Counted from the stretch's first letter, positions 32,517 to 42,007 are shown. The stretch: 64,000 nucleotides of DNA from JACCZX01 sp963791315 (GCA_963791315.1 CAWBRQ010000007.1:124001-188000), one strand, 5' to 3'. Numbers and translations are program-made. The notes: generated by a model not told the origin, from the letters alone.

Positions 32517-33635
32517 TCAAGGCGGAAGCACTGCGTCCGATGGCGTGTACGAAAGGTCGAGCGCCTTCGCCACTGCCTTGTAGGTCACTTTGCCGCCGGC
32601 GATGTTCAGGCCATCCTTCAGATATCTATTTTCTGAAAGCGCACGGCGCCATCCCTTGTCGGCTAGCTGCAGCGCAAAAGGCAGCGTCGCGTTGTTCAAC
32701 GCGTAGGTTGACGTGCGCGGCACTGCTCCCGGCATGTTGGCGACCATGTAATGCACGACGCCATCGATCACGTAGGTCGGATCGGCGTGCGTCGTCGGAC
32801 GCGATGTTTCGCAGCTGCCGCCCTGGTCGATCGCCACGTCGACGATCACCGAGCCGCGCTTCATTTGCGGCAGCATCGCCCGCGTGACGAGCTTCGGAGC
32901 CTCCGCTCCCGGGATCAGCACGCCTGAGATCACCAGGTCGGCGCGCAACACTTCGCGCTCGACGTTGTCTCGGTTCGAAAATATCGTCCTCACGCGTGCA
33001 CCGAGCATCGCATCGATGCGCCGCAGCGCATCGATCGACTTATCGATCACACTGACTTCGGCGCCGGTGCCGACGGCCATTTGGGCGGCGTTACTGCCAA
33101 CCATGCCGGCCCCCAGAATCAGGATGCGGCCCGGCGCTACACCGGCGACTCCGCCGAGCAACATCCCCATACCACCCGCGGACTTTTCGAGACAACGCGC
33201 GCCCGCCTGCACCGACAAACGACCCGCCACCTCGGACATCGGCGCCAATAGCGGCAGCCCGCCTGTGGGCGAAGTGACAGTCTCGTAGGCGATGCAGATG
33301 GCACCGCTCTTCAGCAGATCCGCGGCCTGTTCGGGATCGGGCGCCAGATGCAGATAGGTAAAGAGAATCTGACCTTCTCGCAACATCGCACGTTCGATCA
33401 CTTGCGGCTCTTTGACCTTGACGATCATGTCGGCGCGCTTGAAAACGTCTTCGGCGCTGTCGGCGATCTCCGCCCCTGCGCGCCGATAGTCATCATCGGT
33501 CGCGCCAATACCTGCGCCTGCGTCGGTTTGCACCAGCACCTCGTGCTTGTGCGCAGTCATCTCGCGCACCGATGACGGTGTGAGGCCGACGCGATACTCG
33601 TGAACTTTGATCTCTTTCGGTACGCCGACCAGCAT
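32517..33635 (-). CDS. ald: Alanine dehydrogenase
   Basis: Ald catalyses NAD-dependent oxidative deamination of L-alanine to pyruvate and ammonia. The 372-residue protein is complete: MLVGVPKEIKVHEYRVGLTP, QTDAGAGIGATDDDY, the lysine of ILFTYLHLAPD, the Rossmann motif LGAGMVGSNAAQMAVG and DVAIDQGGSCETSRPTTHAD. It is the distal gene of the minus-strand operon beginning with the binding protein at 41151. It may serve both that pathway and the alanine formed by PhnW (inference). Confidence 0.96.
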   Translation of the reverse strand: MLVGVPKEIKVHEYRVGLTPSSVREMTAHKHEVLVQTDAGAGIGATDDDYRRAGAEIADSAEDVFKRADMIVKVKEPQVIERAMLREGQILFTYLHLAPDPEQAADLLKSGAICIAYETVTSPTGGLPLLAPMSEVAGRLSVQAGARCLEKSAGGMGMLLGGVAGVAPGRILILGAGMVGSNAAQMAVGTGAEVSVIDKSIDALRRIDAMLGARVRTIFSNRDNVEREVLRADLVISGVLIPGAEAPKLVTRAMLPQMKRGSVIVDVAIDQGGSCETSRPTTHADPTYVIDGVVHYMVANMPGAVPRTSTYALNNATLPFALQLADKGWRRALSENRYLKDGLNIAGGKVTYKAVAKALDLSYTPSDAVLPP

Positions 33636-33643
33636 TTGTTCTC

Positions 33644-36166
33644 CTAGCTTTTTACGCGTCGCGAATCCGGATCGTAAGGTGCTTTCAGGGAGACGAAGGC
33701 CGCATAGCGCTCGCCGGCCAGATCGATCTCGTACTGGCCACTTTCAATCCAGGCTCGATCGGCGATGCCATCGGTTCGCGTTATCAGTCCGAGCCCGACG
33801 GGTTTGCCGAGCGTGTGCCCAAATGCCGCCGACGTTATGGCCCCGATCGGCTTGCCGTTGCGCAAGATCAATTCATTGCCCCAAACATTCGTGTGCGGCG
33901 CATCAATTACCAGTGAAACAATGCGCCGCTTGATTGTGCTGCGATCGATCGCCGCCAGAGCGTCGTGTCCTCGGAAGCCTCCCGGCTTATTCAGTTTCAC
34001 AGCGAAACCGAGCCCTGCTTCGTATGGGTTGATGTCGGGCGACAATTCGCGGCCCCACGCCCGGTAGCCTTTCTCCAGGCGCAACGAGTCGATCGCGTAG
34101 TAGCCCGCGTTCGCAATACCTAACTCGTTGCCTGCGGCTGTCAGCGACTCGTACACGCCGACGGCGAATTCCACCGGAATGTAGAGCTCCCAGCCGAGCT
34201 CACCGACGTAGGTGAGCCGCGTTGCACGCACCGTCGCGTAGCCGACATCGATCGCACGCGATGTGCCGAACGGAAAACCAGCCACCGATAAATCGGCGGT
34301 CGACACGCGCTGCAGCAGCTCGCGTGACTTCGGTCCCATCACCGCGATCACTGCATACATCGATGTGATATCGACGACTTCGCAGCGGGGAGGATCGGGC
34401 AACGCGGCGAACGCGCGTCCGATCACGTCTCGGTCGCGCACCGCCTGTGCGCTGCCGGTCACGATCATGTATTCGTTGTGACCGAGCATCGTGACCGTAA
34501 AGTCGCTTTCGTAGCCGCCGCGCTCGTTCAGCATGCCGGTGTAGACCGTTGCGCCGGGCTCGATCGGCATGTCGTTGGCGACGATCGCGTTCAATGCGCT
34601 CCCGGCATCCGGGCCCTGAATCAGCAGCTTCGCAAACGAGCTCATGTCGAAGACGGCGACCCGCTCGCGGCATGCGCGGTGCTCCTCTTCGACCCACGGA
34701 TGCCAGTTCTGATGGCCCCACGCGTAGTCGATCTGTGCCGGCTCGCTTGACGGCGCGAAAAAGTTCGCGCGCTCCCATCCCATCTTCGAGCCGAAGCACG
34801 CGCCGGCGTCGCGTAGCAGCCCATACAACGGCGAGCGTCGAAACGGGCGCGCACTCTCCAGCTCGCGATTTGGCCATGGCATCTTGTAGTGCATGCCAAG
34901 CACTTCACCAATGCGATCGGGCAGCCAATTCTCGTTGGCGTTGAACTGGTGAAAGCGGCGAATATCGACCGGCCACAAGTCGAGCGTCGGCTCGCCCTGA
35001 AGGATCCATTCCGCAAGCGTACGGCCTGCGCCGCCGGCCGACGCGATCCCCATCGAGTTAAACCCGCAGCCCACGTAGAAGTTTTCGAAACCGGGCGCGG
35101 GTCCGACGATGAAGTTGTTGTCCGCGGTGAACGATTCGGGACCGTTGTAGAACTGTTTGACTTGTGCGGTCTCAAGTGCCGGCACGCGGATCATCGCGTT
35201 ATCCAGCAAAATTTGAAACGCATCCCAGTTGTCGGGCAGCAACTGGAATTCAAAGTTTTCGGGGATGCCCCCTCGATGGAGTGCGCTTTGCAGCCACGGT
35301 GTCGCGTTCGGCTCGAATCCGCCCATCAGCAAGCCGCCGACTTCTTCCTTGAAATAAATGTATCCGTCGGGATCGCGCAGCACCGGCAGATCACGATGCA
35401 CGCCTTCGATGCGATCGGTGACTATGTAAAAGTGCTCGCAGGAGAAAAGCGGCACCGTCACGTTAATCTGGCGTGCAACCGCGCGCGACCACTGGCCACC
35501 GCACAGCACGACGATCTCGGCCTCGATCTGTCCTTCGTCGCCTGCCTTGCTCCGCCAGGTTAGAGACGAAACTCGCTGAGTGCGTGCGGAGGAAGAAGTC
35601 TGCAGTCCTGCTACCCGCACATGCTCGAAGATTTTCACGCCGCGATTGCGCGCACCTTTCGCGAGTGCGAGGGTCAAGTCCGCTGGGTTCGCCTTGCCGT
35701 CACCGGGCAGCCACACGGCACCCTGCAAATCATCGGTAGCCATGATTGGATAAAGCTTCGCGGCTTCGGCCACCGAGATCACGTCGCAATCGACACCGTG
35801 CGCTCGCGCCAGCGCTGCAGTGCGCTTCAGTTGAATCATCCGATCGGAAGTGCGCGCGACCGCAAGTGACCCGCATTGCTTCCAGCCGGTGCCAAGCCCT
35901 GTCTCAGCTTCGAGCTTCGAGTACAGCTCGGTCGAGTAACGGATAAGCCGCGTCATGCTCTCGTGCGCGCGCAACTGGCCGACCAGCCCTGCGGCGTGCC
36001 ACGTCGTTCCCGACGTCAGCCTTCCCTGTTCGAGTAGCACGACGTCTTTCTCGCCGAGCAAGCTCAGGTGGTAAGCGACGGAGCAGCCCATGATGCCGCC
36101 GCCGATGATGACAATGCGCGCGGCCGCGGAAGGCGCATCGGCATTAACCAGATTCTCGCTGCTCAA
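33644..36166 (-). CDS. FAD-dependent oxidoreductase fused to GcvT domain (dimethylglycine/sarcosine dehydrogenase family)
   Basis: The 840-residue two-part enzyme has an N-terminal DAO domain with the FAD motif IVIIGGGIMGCSVAYHLS (about 18-35) and GTTWHAAGLVGQLR. A C-terminal GcvT/tetrahydrofolate-binding half follows (about 440-830, RVAVFDMSSFAKLLIQGPDA and ALRLEKGYRAWGRELSPD-type sequence). Family members oxidatively demethylate dimethylglycine or sarcosine, passing the one-carbon unit to THF. Related enzymes oxidise other secondary amines. The neighbouring ALDH, amidotransferase and alcohol dehydrogenase suggest an amine substrate other than sarcosine. Complete and in frame. Confidence 0.92.
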   Translation of the reverse strand: MSSENLVNADAPSAAARIVIIGGGIMGCSVAYHLSLLGEKDVVLLEQGRLTSGTTWHAAGLVGQLRAHESMTRLIRYSTELYSKLEAETGLGTGWKQCGSLAVARTSDRMIQLKRTAALARAHGVDCDVISVAEAAKLYPIMATDDLQGAVWLPGDGKANPADLTLALAKGARNRGVKIFEHVRVAGLQTSSSARTQRVSSLTWRSKAGDEGQIEAEIVVLCGGQWSRAVARQINVTVPLFSCEHFYIVTDRIEGVHRDLPVLRDPDGYIYFKEEVGGLLMGGFEPNATPWLQSALHRGGIPENFEFQLLPDNWDAFQILLDNAMIRVPALETAQVKQFYNGPESFTADNNFIVGPAPGFENFYVGCGFNSMGIASAGGAGRTLAEWILQGEPTLDLWPVDIRRFHQFNANENWLPDRIGEVLGMHYKMPWPNRELESARPFRRSPLYGLLRDAGACFGSKMGWERANFFAPSSEPAQIDYAWGHQNWHPWVEEEHRACRERVAVFDMSSFAKLLIQGPDAGSALNAIVANDMPIEPGATVYTGMLNERGGYESDFTVTMLGHNEYMIVTGSAQAVRDRDVIGRAFAALPDPPRCEVVDITSMYAVIAVMGPKSRELLQRVSTADLSVAGFPFGTSRAIDVGYATVRATRLTYVGELGWELYIPVEFAVGVYESLTAAGNELGIANAGYYAIDSLRLEKGYRAWGRELSPDINPYEAGLGFAVKLNKPGGFRGHDALAAIDRSTIKRRIVSLVIDAPHTNVWGNELILRNGKPIGAITSAAFGHTLGKPVGLGLITRTDGIADRAWIESGQYEIDLAGERYAAFVSLKAPYDPDSRRVKS

Positions 36167-36251
36167 CTGAAACTCTCCGGCAAGCGAAAGCGTTGTCGAA
36201 ACACTCGCTCACATGTCTGTGAAGTACTTTTCGTGCGTAACCGGCGGTCGC

Positions 36252-37625
36252 CTATGCGCTTTTCAGATGCCACGCTTTGGGCCGCGTAAAGGCTTCGATG
36301 CCGTAGGTCGACAACGTGAGTCCTACACCTGAATGACCCACGCCGCTCCACGGCAACCGCGGGCTGACGCGGTCGCAGCAGTTCCAGTACACCGACCCGG
36401 CACGCAGCTGCGCCAGTATTGACTTCGCGCGTTGCTCGTCCGTCGTGTACACGCCCGCGGTCAGGCCGTATTCGGTGTCATTCATCAGCTGCACCGCCTC
36501 GTCGTCGCTCGTAACCTTCTGAATACCGATGATCGGACCGAAGCTTTCCTCGCGCATCACTTCCATCGAATGATTGACATCGGTCAGCACCGCGGGCGAG
36601 AACCAGTTGCCCGGTTGTTGAACGCGAGCACCGCCGACGAGAAGCTTCGCGCCCTTGCCGACGGCGTCCGCGACTTGGCGTTCGAGCACGTCGATTTGCG
36701 GCGCGCGCGTCAGTGGACCGATGTAGGTGTCGTCGGCGGTTGGATCGCCACGCTTGAAGCCCGCAACTTCTTTGACGAAGGCACTGACAAAATCCTCGTA
36801 GATCGTTTGATGCACATAGATACGCTCGACTGAGCAGCAGCTTTGCCCGGTGTTGTACATCGCGCCGTCAGCGAGCGCCGCCGCGGCCTTGGCCACGTCG
36901 ACATCCTCACGCACATAGATCGGGTCCTTGCCGCCGAGCTCGAGTTGCAGCTTCACCATACGTGGCCCGATTTCGCGTGCGATGCGGTGACCGGTCGCAT
37001 AGGAGCCGGTGAAGAAGACGCCGTCGATCGGTTGCTTGATCAGTTCTGCTCCGACGGCGCCGTCACCGATCAGCACCGCGAATACCTGCGGCGGGACGCC
37101 CGCCCGATGCAGCAGTTTTCCGATTTCAGTCCCCGTCAACGCTGCAAATTCGGACGGCTTGTACAGCACCGCATTGCCCGTTAGCAGTGCAGGCACAAAT
37201 ACATTGCCGCCAACGAAGTACGGATAGTTCCACGCCGAGATGTTGGCGATAACGCCCAGCGGCTCGTGCGAAATTTGCTCGCGCATACCGGCTGCGTGGT
37301 GCACGTCGCGCGACGCAATCGTCTGCTCGGTCGACTCCAGAAAAAAATCGATGCGCGCGCGCAGGCCATTGATCTCATTCTTCGCTTGCCGAATTGGCTT
37401 TCCGGTTTCCGATGTGAGGACCCCGGCCAATCGCTCAACGTCAGCGGTCAGCGCATCCCGGAAACTTCGCAGGATGCCGATCCGCGTCTGTAACGGCCGC
37501 GCCGCCCACGCCGGCTGCGCTGCACGTGCGGCGCCGTACTTGGCTGCAATCGATTGCGCGTCGTCCTGCGGTAGTTCGGCAATGGTGCCGCCGTTGGCTG
37601 GATTGCGAACGGTCAGTACGCTCAT
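36252..37625 (-). CDS. Aldehyde dehydrogenase family protein
   Basis: The NAD(P)-dependent aldehyde dehydrogenase has 457 residues. Key elements are ISAWNYPYFVGGNVFVPALL (nucleotide site), VFFTGSYATGHRIA, the general-base glutamate LELGGKDPIYV, and catalytic cysteine in YNTGQSCCSVERIYVH, followed by MREESFGPIIGIQKV. It is slightly short at the N terminus but complete. It overlaps the amidotransferase gene by 4 bases. The operon pairing with an alcohol dehydrogenase and gamma-glutamyl-type amidotransferase points to oxidation of an amino-aldehyde (inference). Confidence 0.93.
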   Translation of the reverse strand: MSVLTVRNPANGGTIAELPQDDAQSIAAKYGAARAAQPAWAARPLQTRIGILRSFRDALTADVERLAGVLTSETGKPIRQAKNEINGLRARIDFFLESTEQTIASRDVHHAAGMREQISHEPLGVIANISAWNYPYFVGGNVFVPALLTGNAVLYKPSEFAALTGTEIGKLLHRAGVPPQVFAVLIGDGAVGAELIKQPIDGVFFTGSYATGHRIAREIGPRMVKLQLELGGKDPIYVREDVDVAKAAAALADGAMYNTGQSCCSVERIYVHQTIYEDFVSAFVKEVAGFKRGDPTADDTYIGPLTRAPQIDVLERQVADAVGKGAKLLVGGARVQQPGNWFSPAVLTDVNHSMEVMREESFGPIIGIQKVTSDDEAVQLMNDTEYGLTAGVYTTDEQRAKSILAQLRAGSVYWNCCDRVSPRLPWSGVGHSGVGLTLSTYGIEAFTRPKAWHLKSA

Positions 37626-38413
37626 CGAGCACGTCCATCGCTGCGACTCGCACCAGTCGCGCTCAGGAAATCGTTCAAGATCGGATCACCCGATAACGTG
37701 TTGCTGCTCTTCCAATCGTGAAACTCAGGGTGCCATTGCACGGCGTTTACATAGGAGCATCCGGTCCAGCGCATCGCTTCGACCATTCCATCGTCGGGTG
37801 ATGTCGCTTCGACCGTGAACTCGTCGGCGAGCTGCTTAACTCCCTGATGATGCACGCTGTTCACTCGCGCCCGCGTGACCTCCGGGTAAAGGGCAGCTAG
37901 TCGTGTGCCGGCGACCAACTCGATTTCGTGAAAGTTCTGGTCGTACAGCGCCGCATCGCGATGCGTCAGGCTTCCGGGTTGTTGCGTCGTGATGTCCTGA
38001 TACAGCGTTCCACCAAAAGCAACGTTGATCACCTGCAATCCGCGACAAACGCCGAGCACCGGCTTCCCTGCATCGATAAACGCGCGCAACAGCGCGATTT
38101 CGTACTCGTCGCGTATTCGGTCGCCGCTCCATTCGGGCTTCAGCGGCTCTTCTCCATAGCTACCGGGCCAGACATCGGAGCCGCCGTGCAGCACCAGTCC
38201 GTCGAGCGTCGCGGCGTAGTCGTGCAGCGTGACGTCGGTTCGCTTGGTCGGCCCGTCCGGCGAAGGAATCACCAGCGCGAGCGCGCCGGCCGACTGCACC
38301 CAGTGCACGATCGACTGCTCGACATACTGCAGCGTCTTTCCGGTGAAAATCGGACGCTTTGCGTCGGCGTGAAAGAAGCACACCGAAATCCCGATCTTCG
38401 GACGCGTCTTCAC
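37622..38413 (-). CDS. Class I glutamine amidotransferase, gamma-glutamyl-gamma-aminobutyrate hydrolase (PuuD) family
   Basis: The 263-residue peptidase C26-type hydrolase has the nucleophile elbow PVLGVCRGLQVINVAFGG and the catalytic His/Glu in VQWHPEFHDW. PuuD releases glutamate from gamma-glutamylated GABA in putrescine breakdown. Here the matching gamma-glutamyl ligase could be the glutamine-synthetase-like protein at 58080, 20 kb away (inference). Overlaps both neighbours by 4 bases. Confidence 0.9.
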   Translation of the reverse strand: MKTRPKIGISVCFFHADAKRPIFTGKTLQYVEQSIVHWVQSAGALALVIPSPDGPTKRTDVTLHDYAATLDGLVLHGGSDVWPGSYGEEPLKPEWSGDRIRDEYEIALLRAFIDAGKPVLGVCRGLQVINVAFGGTLYQDITTQQPGSLTHRDAALYDQNFHEIELVAGTRLAALYPEVTRARVNSVHHQGVKQLADEFTVEATSPDDGMVEAMRWTGCSYVNAVQWHPEFHDWKSSNTLSGDPILNDFLSATGASRSDGRAR

Positions 38414-39547
38414 ATCGCCTGCTCGAAGAAACGCGTGAAGTCATCGCGCTTGCAAGGTCGCGGATTCGTCTGATGGCAGATGTCTTTTTCCGCAATGTCG
38501 ACCAGCGCTGGTATCTGCGCGGGCTTCACACCGACCGCCGCCAACGACGGCGCGATACCGATCTCATGCTTCAGGCGCATCAGCCACGGAACAAAGTCTT
38601 CAGCGGTGCCGGCGCCGACAACGTGTGCAAGCTCTGCAAACTTGGCGCGTGCGGTCTCGAGATTGAAGCGCATCACCGGCTCCAGCATCAGTGCATTGGC
38701 AAGTCCGTGATGCAGATCGCACACCGCACCCAGCGCGTGCGCACACGAGTGCACCGCACCGAGATCCTTTTGAAATGCGATCGCGCCCATCATCGACGCC
38801 ATCATCATGTCGGCACGCGCCGTCAGGTTGTGGCCGTCCTTGACGGCGGTCGGCAACGCGCGTGCGGCGATTCGCACGCCTTCGAGCGCAATGCCATCGC
38901 ACAGCGGGTGAAACGCCGGCGACAGATACGACTCGATGTTGTGCGTCAGCGCGTCCATGCCGGTCGCCGCCGTTACAGATGCCGGCAGCTCGAGCGTCAA
39001 TTCCGGATCGGCAAACACAGCCTTGGCCAGCAGCTTCGGCGAAAAGATAACTTGCTTGATATGCGTCGCGTCGTCGCTGACGACACTCGAGCGCCCGACT
39101 TCGGAACCCGTTCCGCTGGTTGTGGGCACTGCGACGATGTAGGGCAGCTCGTGGGTGATCGGTCGCACGCGCGCGTGGTCCCACGCATACTCGATGACGT
39201 CGCCGTCGTGCGTTGCCATCAGCGCCACGACCTTGGCAACGTCGAGCGCGGCACCGCCGCCAATGCCGATCACGCAATCTGCTTGGTGCACGCGGAACGC
39301 ATCGCGGCCCTGCATTGCTTGCGACCCGGTCGGATTGCCTTGAACGCCGGCGAAACAGGTGAACACTCAATTCGGCGCCGAGATTGGCGACGAAGCTCTT
39401 AAGCACCGGCAACGCGGCGAGGCCCTTGTCGGTGACAACAATGGGCCGCTTGAACCCACGCTCGCGCAGGTGATCCCCAACGAGCTTGCTGGCGCCCGGC
39501 CCGAACTGAATGTCGGTGGGAAAGGAAAATCGCGAGATCGTCATCAC
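38410..39547 (-). CDS. Iron-containing alcohol dehydrogenase, frameshifted
   Basis: The group III alcohol dehydrogenase has about 380 residues. The N terminus (39547) is FSFPTDIQFGPGASKLVGDH and PIVVTDKGLAAL. After a frame change near 39360 it continues VQGNPTG, the nucleotide motif IGIGGGAALDVAKVVAL, PTTSGTGSEVGRSSVVSD and metal ligands in VHSCAHALGAVCDLHHG. The family reduces aldehydes or oxidises alcohols. The start overlaps the binding-protein stop by 4 bases. One-base indel with sense intact. Confidence 0.88.
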
Positions 39548-41151
39548 TGCGCTGCCTGGTTAATTCGCACCCACCGCAATTCCAGCACATCACTCGGCCA
39601 TTGGACGACATCGATATTCGGCCGCATCACCCACGTCAGCTTGCGCCTATACAGCGGCACCAGAGGCAGGTCGCCATGCATCATGCGCAGCGCGTCACCT
39701 ATCATCGTGCGGCGTTTTGCAATGTCGGGCTCGACTCGAATCGCGTCGATCAGTGCGTCTAGTTTCGCGTTCGAATAGCGCCCGCCGTTGAAGGTACCGC
39801 TGCCGGCGGCGTCCCAACTGCGAATGACATTGTTCAACATCGCCCACGGGTCGGTGCCGGGCGTCCAGCCGAACTCGAAAAAGCTGGTGGTCGCTTGCGT
39901 TATCTTCGGAAAGAAGGTTGAACTCGGCGAAGGCTGAAACGAAACGCGCATTCCAACCTGTGCCAGCATCGCCGCGATCGCCTGGCACACCGCTGCGCGA
40001 TACGTGACGTTGACGCAATCGAGCGCCACCTCGAAGCCGTCCGCATAGCCAGCCTCTTTCAGCAACGCCCGCGCCGCAGCCGGGTCGTAACGCAGGCGCT
40101 TATCCAACTCGGGCAGATAGCCGTCGACCAGCGGAGAAACATGTGTGCCGATCGGAACCGCTTGCCCACGCAGTACCTTTGCGATGATCGTATCGACGTC
40201 GATCGCGTGATACACGGCGCGGCGCACACGAACGTCCTTAAACGGATTGCGGCCTTTGATATCGGAGAACTGCAGTTCGTTGCGCGACTGATCGAAACCC
40301 AGATACTGCATTCCAATATCGTTGGTCTCGACCGATTTCAACGATTTATCACGTTTGATTCGAGCGACGTCCTGAAACGGCGGGTCGACAACAAAATCGA
40401 CTTCGTTCGACGCCAGCGCCGCAAGGCGAGTGGCATCGGCCTGGATGACGGTGTAAACGGCCTCGGTCAGATTGCCGATGCCTTTGCCCCCCTTGCCCCA
40501 CCAATTCGGATTTGCGGTCAACACCAGACGTCGATCCTGCTCATACGTTTTCAACACAAACGGGCCCGTCCCGTTGGCGTTGCGAACCGCATAGGTTTCC
40601 TGCTTCCCGTTGTAGTCCTGCGGCTGCATGACGCCGTGTTTTTCTGCCCACGCCTTGTTCATGATCGCGATCAGCCAAAGCTTGTCGGGCAGCACCGCAT
40701 CGGGCGCGGAAAGCTGAATGTCGATCGTCAACGCATCAACCTTGCGCACACCGGTGACGCCGCGCAACTGGCTCGCTCGCTGCGAAGTTTTCGCCAGCGC
40801 ACGCTCGATCGAGAATGCCGCATCGTCGGCGGTAAACGGTGCCCCGTCGTGAAACTTCACATCCGGCCGCAGCTTGAAGCGCCAGGTGGTCGGCGCGATC
40901 GCCTGCCATGACACCGCGAGCGACGGTTCGAGCTTGAAGTTCTGATCACGATTGACCAGCCCTTCGTAAATCTGCGTGACGACGCGCGTTTGATACAGCA
41001 GCGCAAGTGAATGCGGGTCAAGCGAGTTCGGATCGAACGCACTTGCAAAGCGCAGCGTCTTAGCGGATACGGGCGTGACAATGCACAAGCACGTGAGTAG
41101 CGTCGGCAAGACGCGAGAGAGGCAGGTGATCATTAAGCGTAAGTCTCGCAT
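39544..41151 (-). CDS. ABC transporter substrate-binding protein, family 5 (peptide/nickel type)
   Basis: The periplasmic solute receptor starts at 41151 (MRDLRLMITCLSRVL). It has a signal peptide ending PVSA, then KTLRFASAFDPNSLDPHSLA, the SBP_bac_5 signature LRPDVKFHDGAPFTADDAAF and MHGDLPLVPLYRRKLTWV near the end (535 residues). Family members bind peptides, opines, polyamine-like or other solutes. No permease or ATPase of this transporter lies in the window. It is the first gene of the operon, transcribed divergently from the HTH gene at 41197. Confidence 0.92.
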   Translation of the reverse strand: MRDLRLMITCLSRVLPTLLTCLCIVTPVSAKTLRFASAFDPNSLDPHSLALLYQTRVVTQIYEGLVNRDQNFKLEPSLAVSWQAIAPTTWRFKLRPDVKFHDGAPFTADDAAFSIERALAKTSQRASQLRGVTGVRKVDALTIDIQLSAPDAVLPDKLWLIAIMNKAWAEKHGVMQPQDYNGKQETYAVRNANGTGPFVLKTYEQDRRLVLTANPNWWGKGGKGIGNLTEAVYTVIQADATRLAALASNEVDFVVDPPFQDVARIKRDKSLKSVETNDIGMQYLGFDQSRNELQFSDIKGRNPFKDVRVRRAVYHAIDVDTIIAKVLRGQAVPIGTHVSPLVDGYLPELDKRLRYDPAAARALLKEAGYADGFEVALDCVNVTYRAAVCQAIAAMLAQVGMRVSFQPSPSSTFFPKITQATTSFFEFGWTPGTDPWAMLNNVIRSWDAAGSGTFNGGRYSNAKLDALIDAIRVEPDIAKRRTMIGDALRMMHGDLPLVPLYRRKLTWVMRPNIDVVQWPSDVLELRWVRINQAAQ

Positions 41152-41196
41152 GCCGCGCGAGTGACTTCCTGCGACACGTCCGTTTATCATTCGCCG

Positions 41197-41631
41197 ATGG
41201 CCGACCTTGCAGACATTCGTCTTGCCAACACCGCTGCGCTCTTCGATGAGTTCAAGAGCACCGCCGTGGTCGGGCCGGCGGGCGATGAGCTCAAGGGGCT
41301 CGAAGCACTTTTTGCCGAGCAACTGAGAATCTCAGCGTCGTACTGGAGCCAGCTCAAGAGCCGCAACCGCCAGATCGGCGAGACCCTGGCGCGGCAGTTC
41401 GAGGCGAACTGCGGCAAGCCGCAGGGCTGGCTCGATAAGAAGCAGGACCCGCCGCAGGAACACAAGGCAGCGTCCGTGCCGTCGACGGACGACGAACGGT
41501 TTCTGGTGCAGATGTTGTTGACGTGTTATCGAATGAACCCGAACGGGGTCAAGCAGCGCATGCTCGAGCTGATGGAAGGCGAGTTGGCAAAGGCGCAACA
41601 GCGCAAGCCAAAGAAGACGAACGGCACTTGA
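41197..41631 (+). CDS. Small HTH (CI/XRE-like) DNA-binding protein
   Basis: The protein has 144 residues from the ATG at 41197 (MADLADIR). A lambda-repressor-like HTH is visible: LFAEQLRISASYWSQLKSR (helices 2-3), then the beta-proteobacterial phage-repressor ending RQIGETLARQFEANCGKPQG followed by WLD. The C-terminal half is helical (ERFLVQMLLTCYRMNPNGVK) and Lys-rich at the end. There is no peptidase or sensor domain. It ends inside the -35 box of the predicted array promoter, directly before a palindrome. This makes it the candidate regulator of the tRNA-like array/rtcB locus. The family assignment is from pattern only. Confidence 0.75.
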   Translation: MADLADIRLANTAALFDEFKSTAVVGPAGDELKGLEALFAEQLRISASYWSQLKSRNRQIGETLARQFEANCGKPQGWLDKKQDPPQEHKAASVPSTDDERFLVQMLLTCYRMNPNGVKQRMLELMEGELAKAQQRKPKKTNGT

Positions 41632-41655
41632 CTTTGATAAATTGCCATTTATCAT
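41628..41655 (+). promoter_or_regulatory. Predicted sigma-70 promoter upstream of the tRNA-like array, with overlapping palindromic operator
   Basis: TTGACT (41628-41633) and TATCAT (41650-41655) are each 5 of 6 to consensus with a 16-base spacer. An inverted repeat TGATAAAT-TGCC-ATTTATCA (41635-41654) fills the spacer and -10 box. A protein bound there would block initiation. The HTH gene ends at 41631. Confidence 0.6.
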
Positions 41656-41848
41656 CGCGGCCGGTCTTCCAAATCCCTGAATCAAACGCAACGAATATTG
41701 GAAATGAACTCAACACGCTCCTATCGCATCGGTTCGCTACGGCAAGTGCCGTCGCGTGCTTGCGTTCGCTTTCCCCTTGGAAAGTGCGCGTCGATGCGTT
41801 CGAGCCTAAGCAACCAATGAATCTAGATACGAACATGTTCGATCCGGG

Positions 41849-41879
41849 CGGAGGTGCTAGCGCGTAAGCGCCGCCTCCG
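41849..41879 (+). other. Imperfect hairpin in the array leader
   Basis: CGGAGG (41849-41854) pairs with CCTCCG (41874-41879), with a small inner GCT/AGC stem. It lies 12 bases before the strong terminator. Confidence 0.4.
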
Positions 41880-41891
41880 TTGAGTGGCCCA

Positions 41892-41925
41892 AGGCCCGGA
41901 TCGCGCAAGCATCCGGGCCTTTTTG
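41892..41925 (+). terminator. Rho-independent terminator upstream of boxA
   Basis: AGGCCCGGAT (41892-41901), loop of nine bases, ATCCGGGCCT (41911-41920) followed by TTTTGTTTG. It is a textbook intrinsic terminator. It either ends the HTH transcript or attenuates transcription into the array. Confidence 0.88.
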
Positions 41926-41973
41926 TTTGTTCGAATTTGAAAGGCGGGCCGGCGCAACGGCGCTGTGTCCGAA

Positions 41974-41985
41974 GTTCTTTAACAA
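41974..41985 (+). promoter_or_regulatory. boxA-like antitermination element
   Basis: GTTCTTTAACAA differs by one base from the core of the E. coli rrn boxA (GCTCTTTAACAA), the NusB/NusE loading site that makes rRNA transcription resistant to Rho. Here it precedes a long untranslated tRNA-like array, exactly where antitermination would be useful. Confidence 0.7.
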
Positions 41986-42007
41986 CTGGATAGCAATAAC
42001 AGACTGG

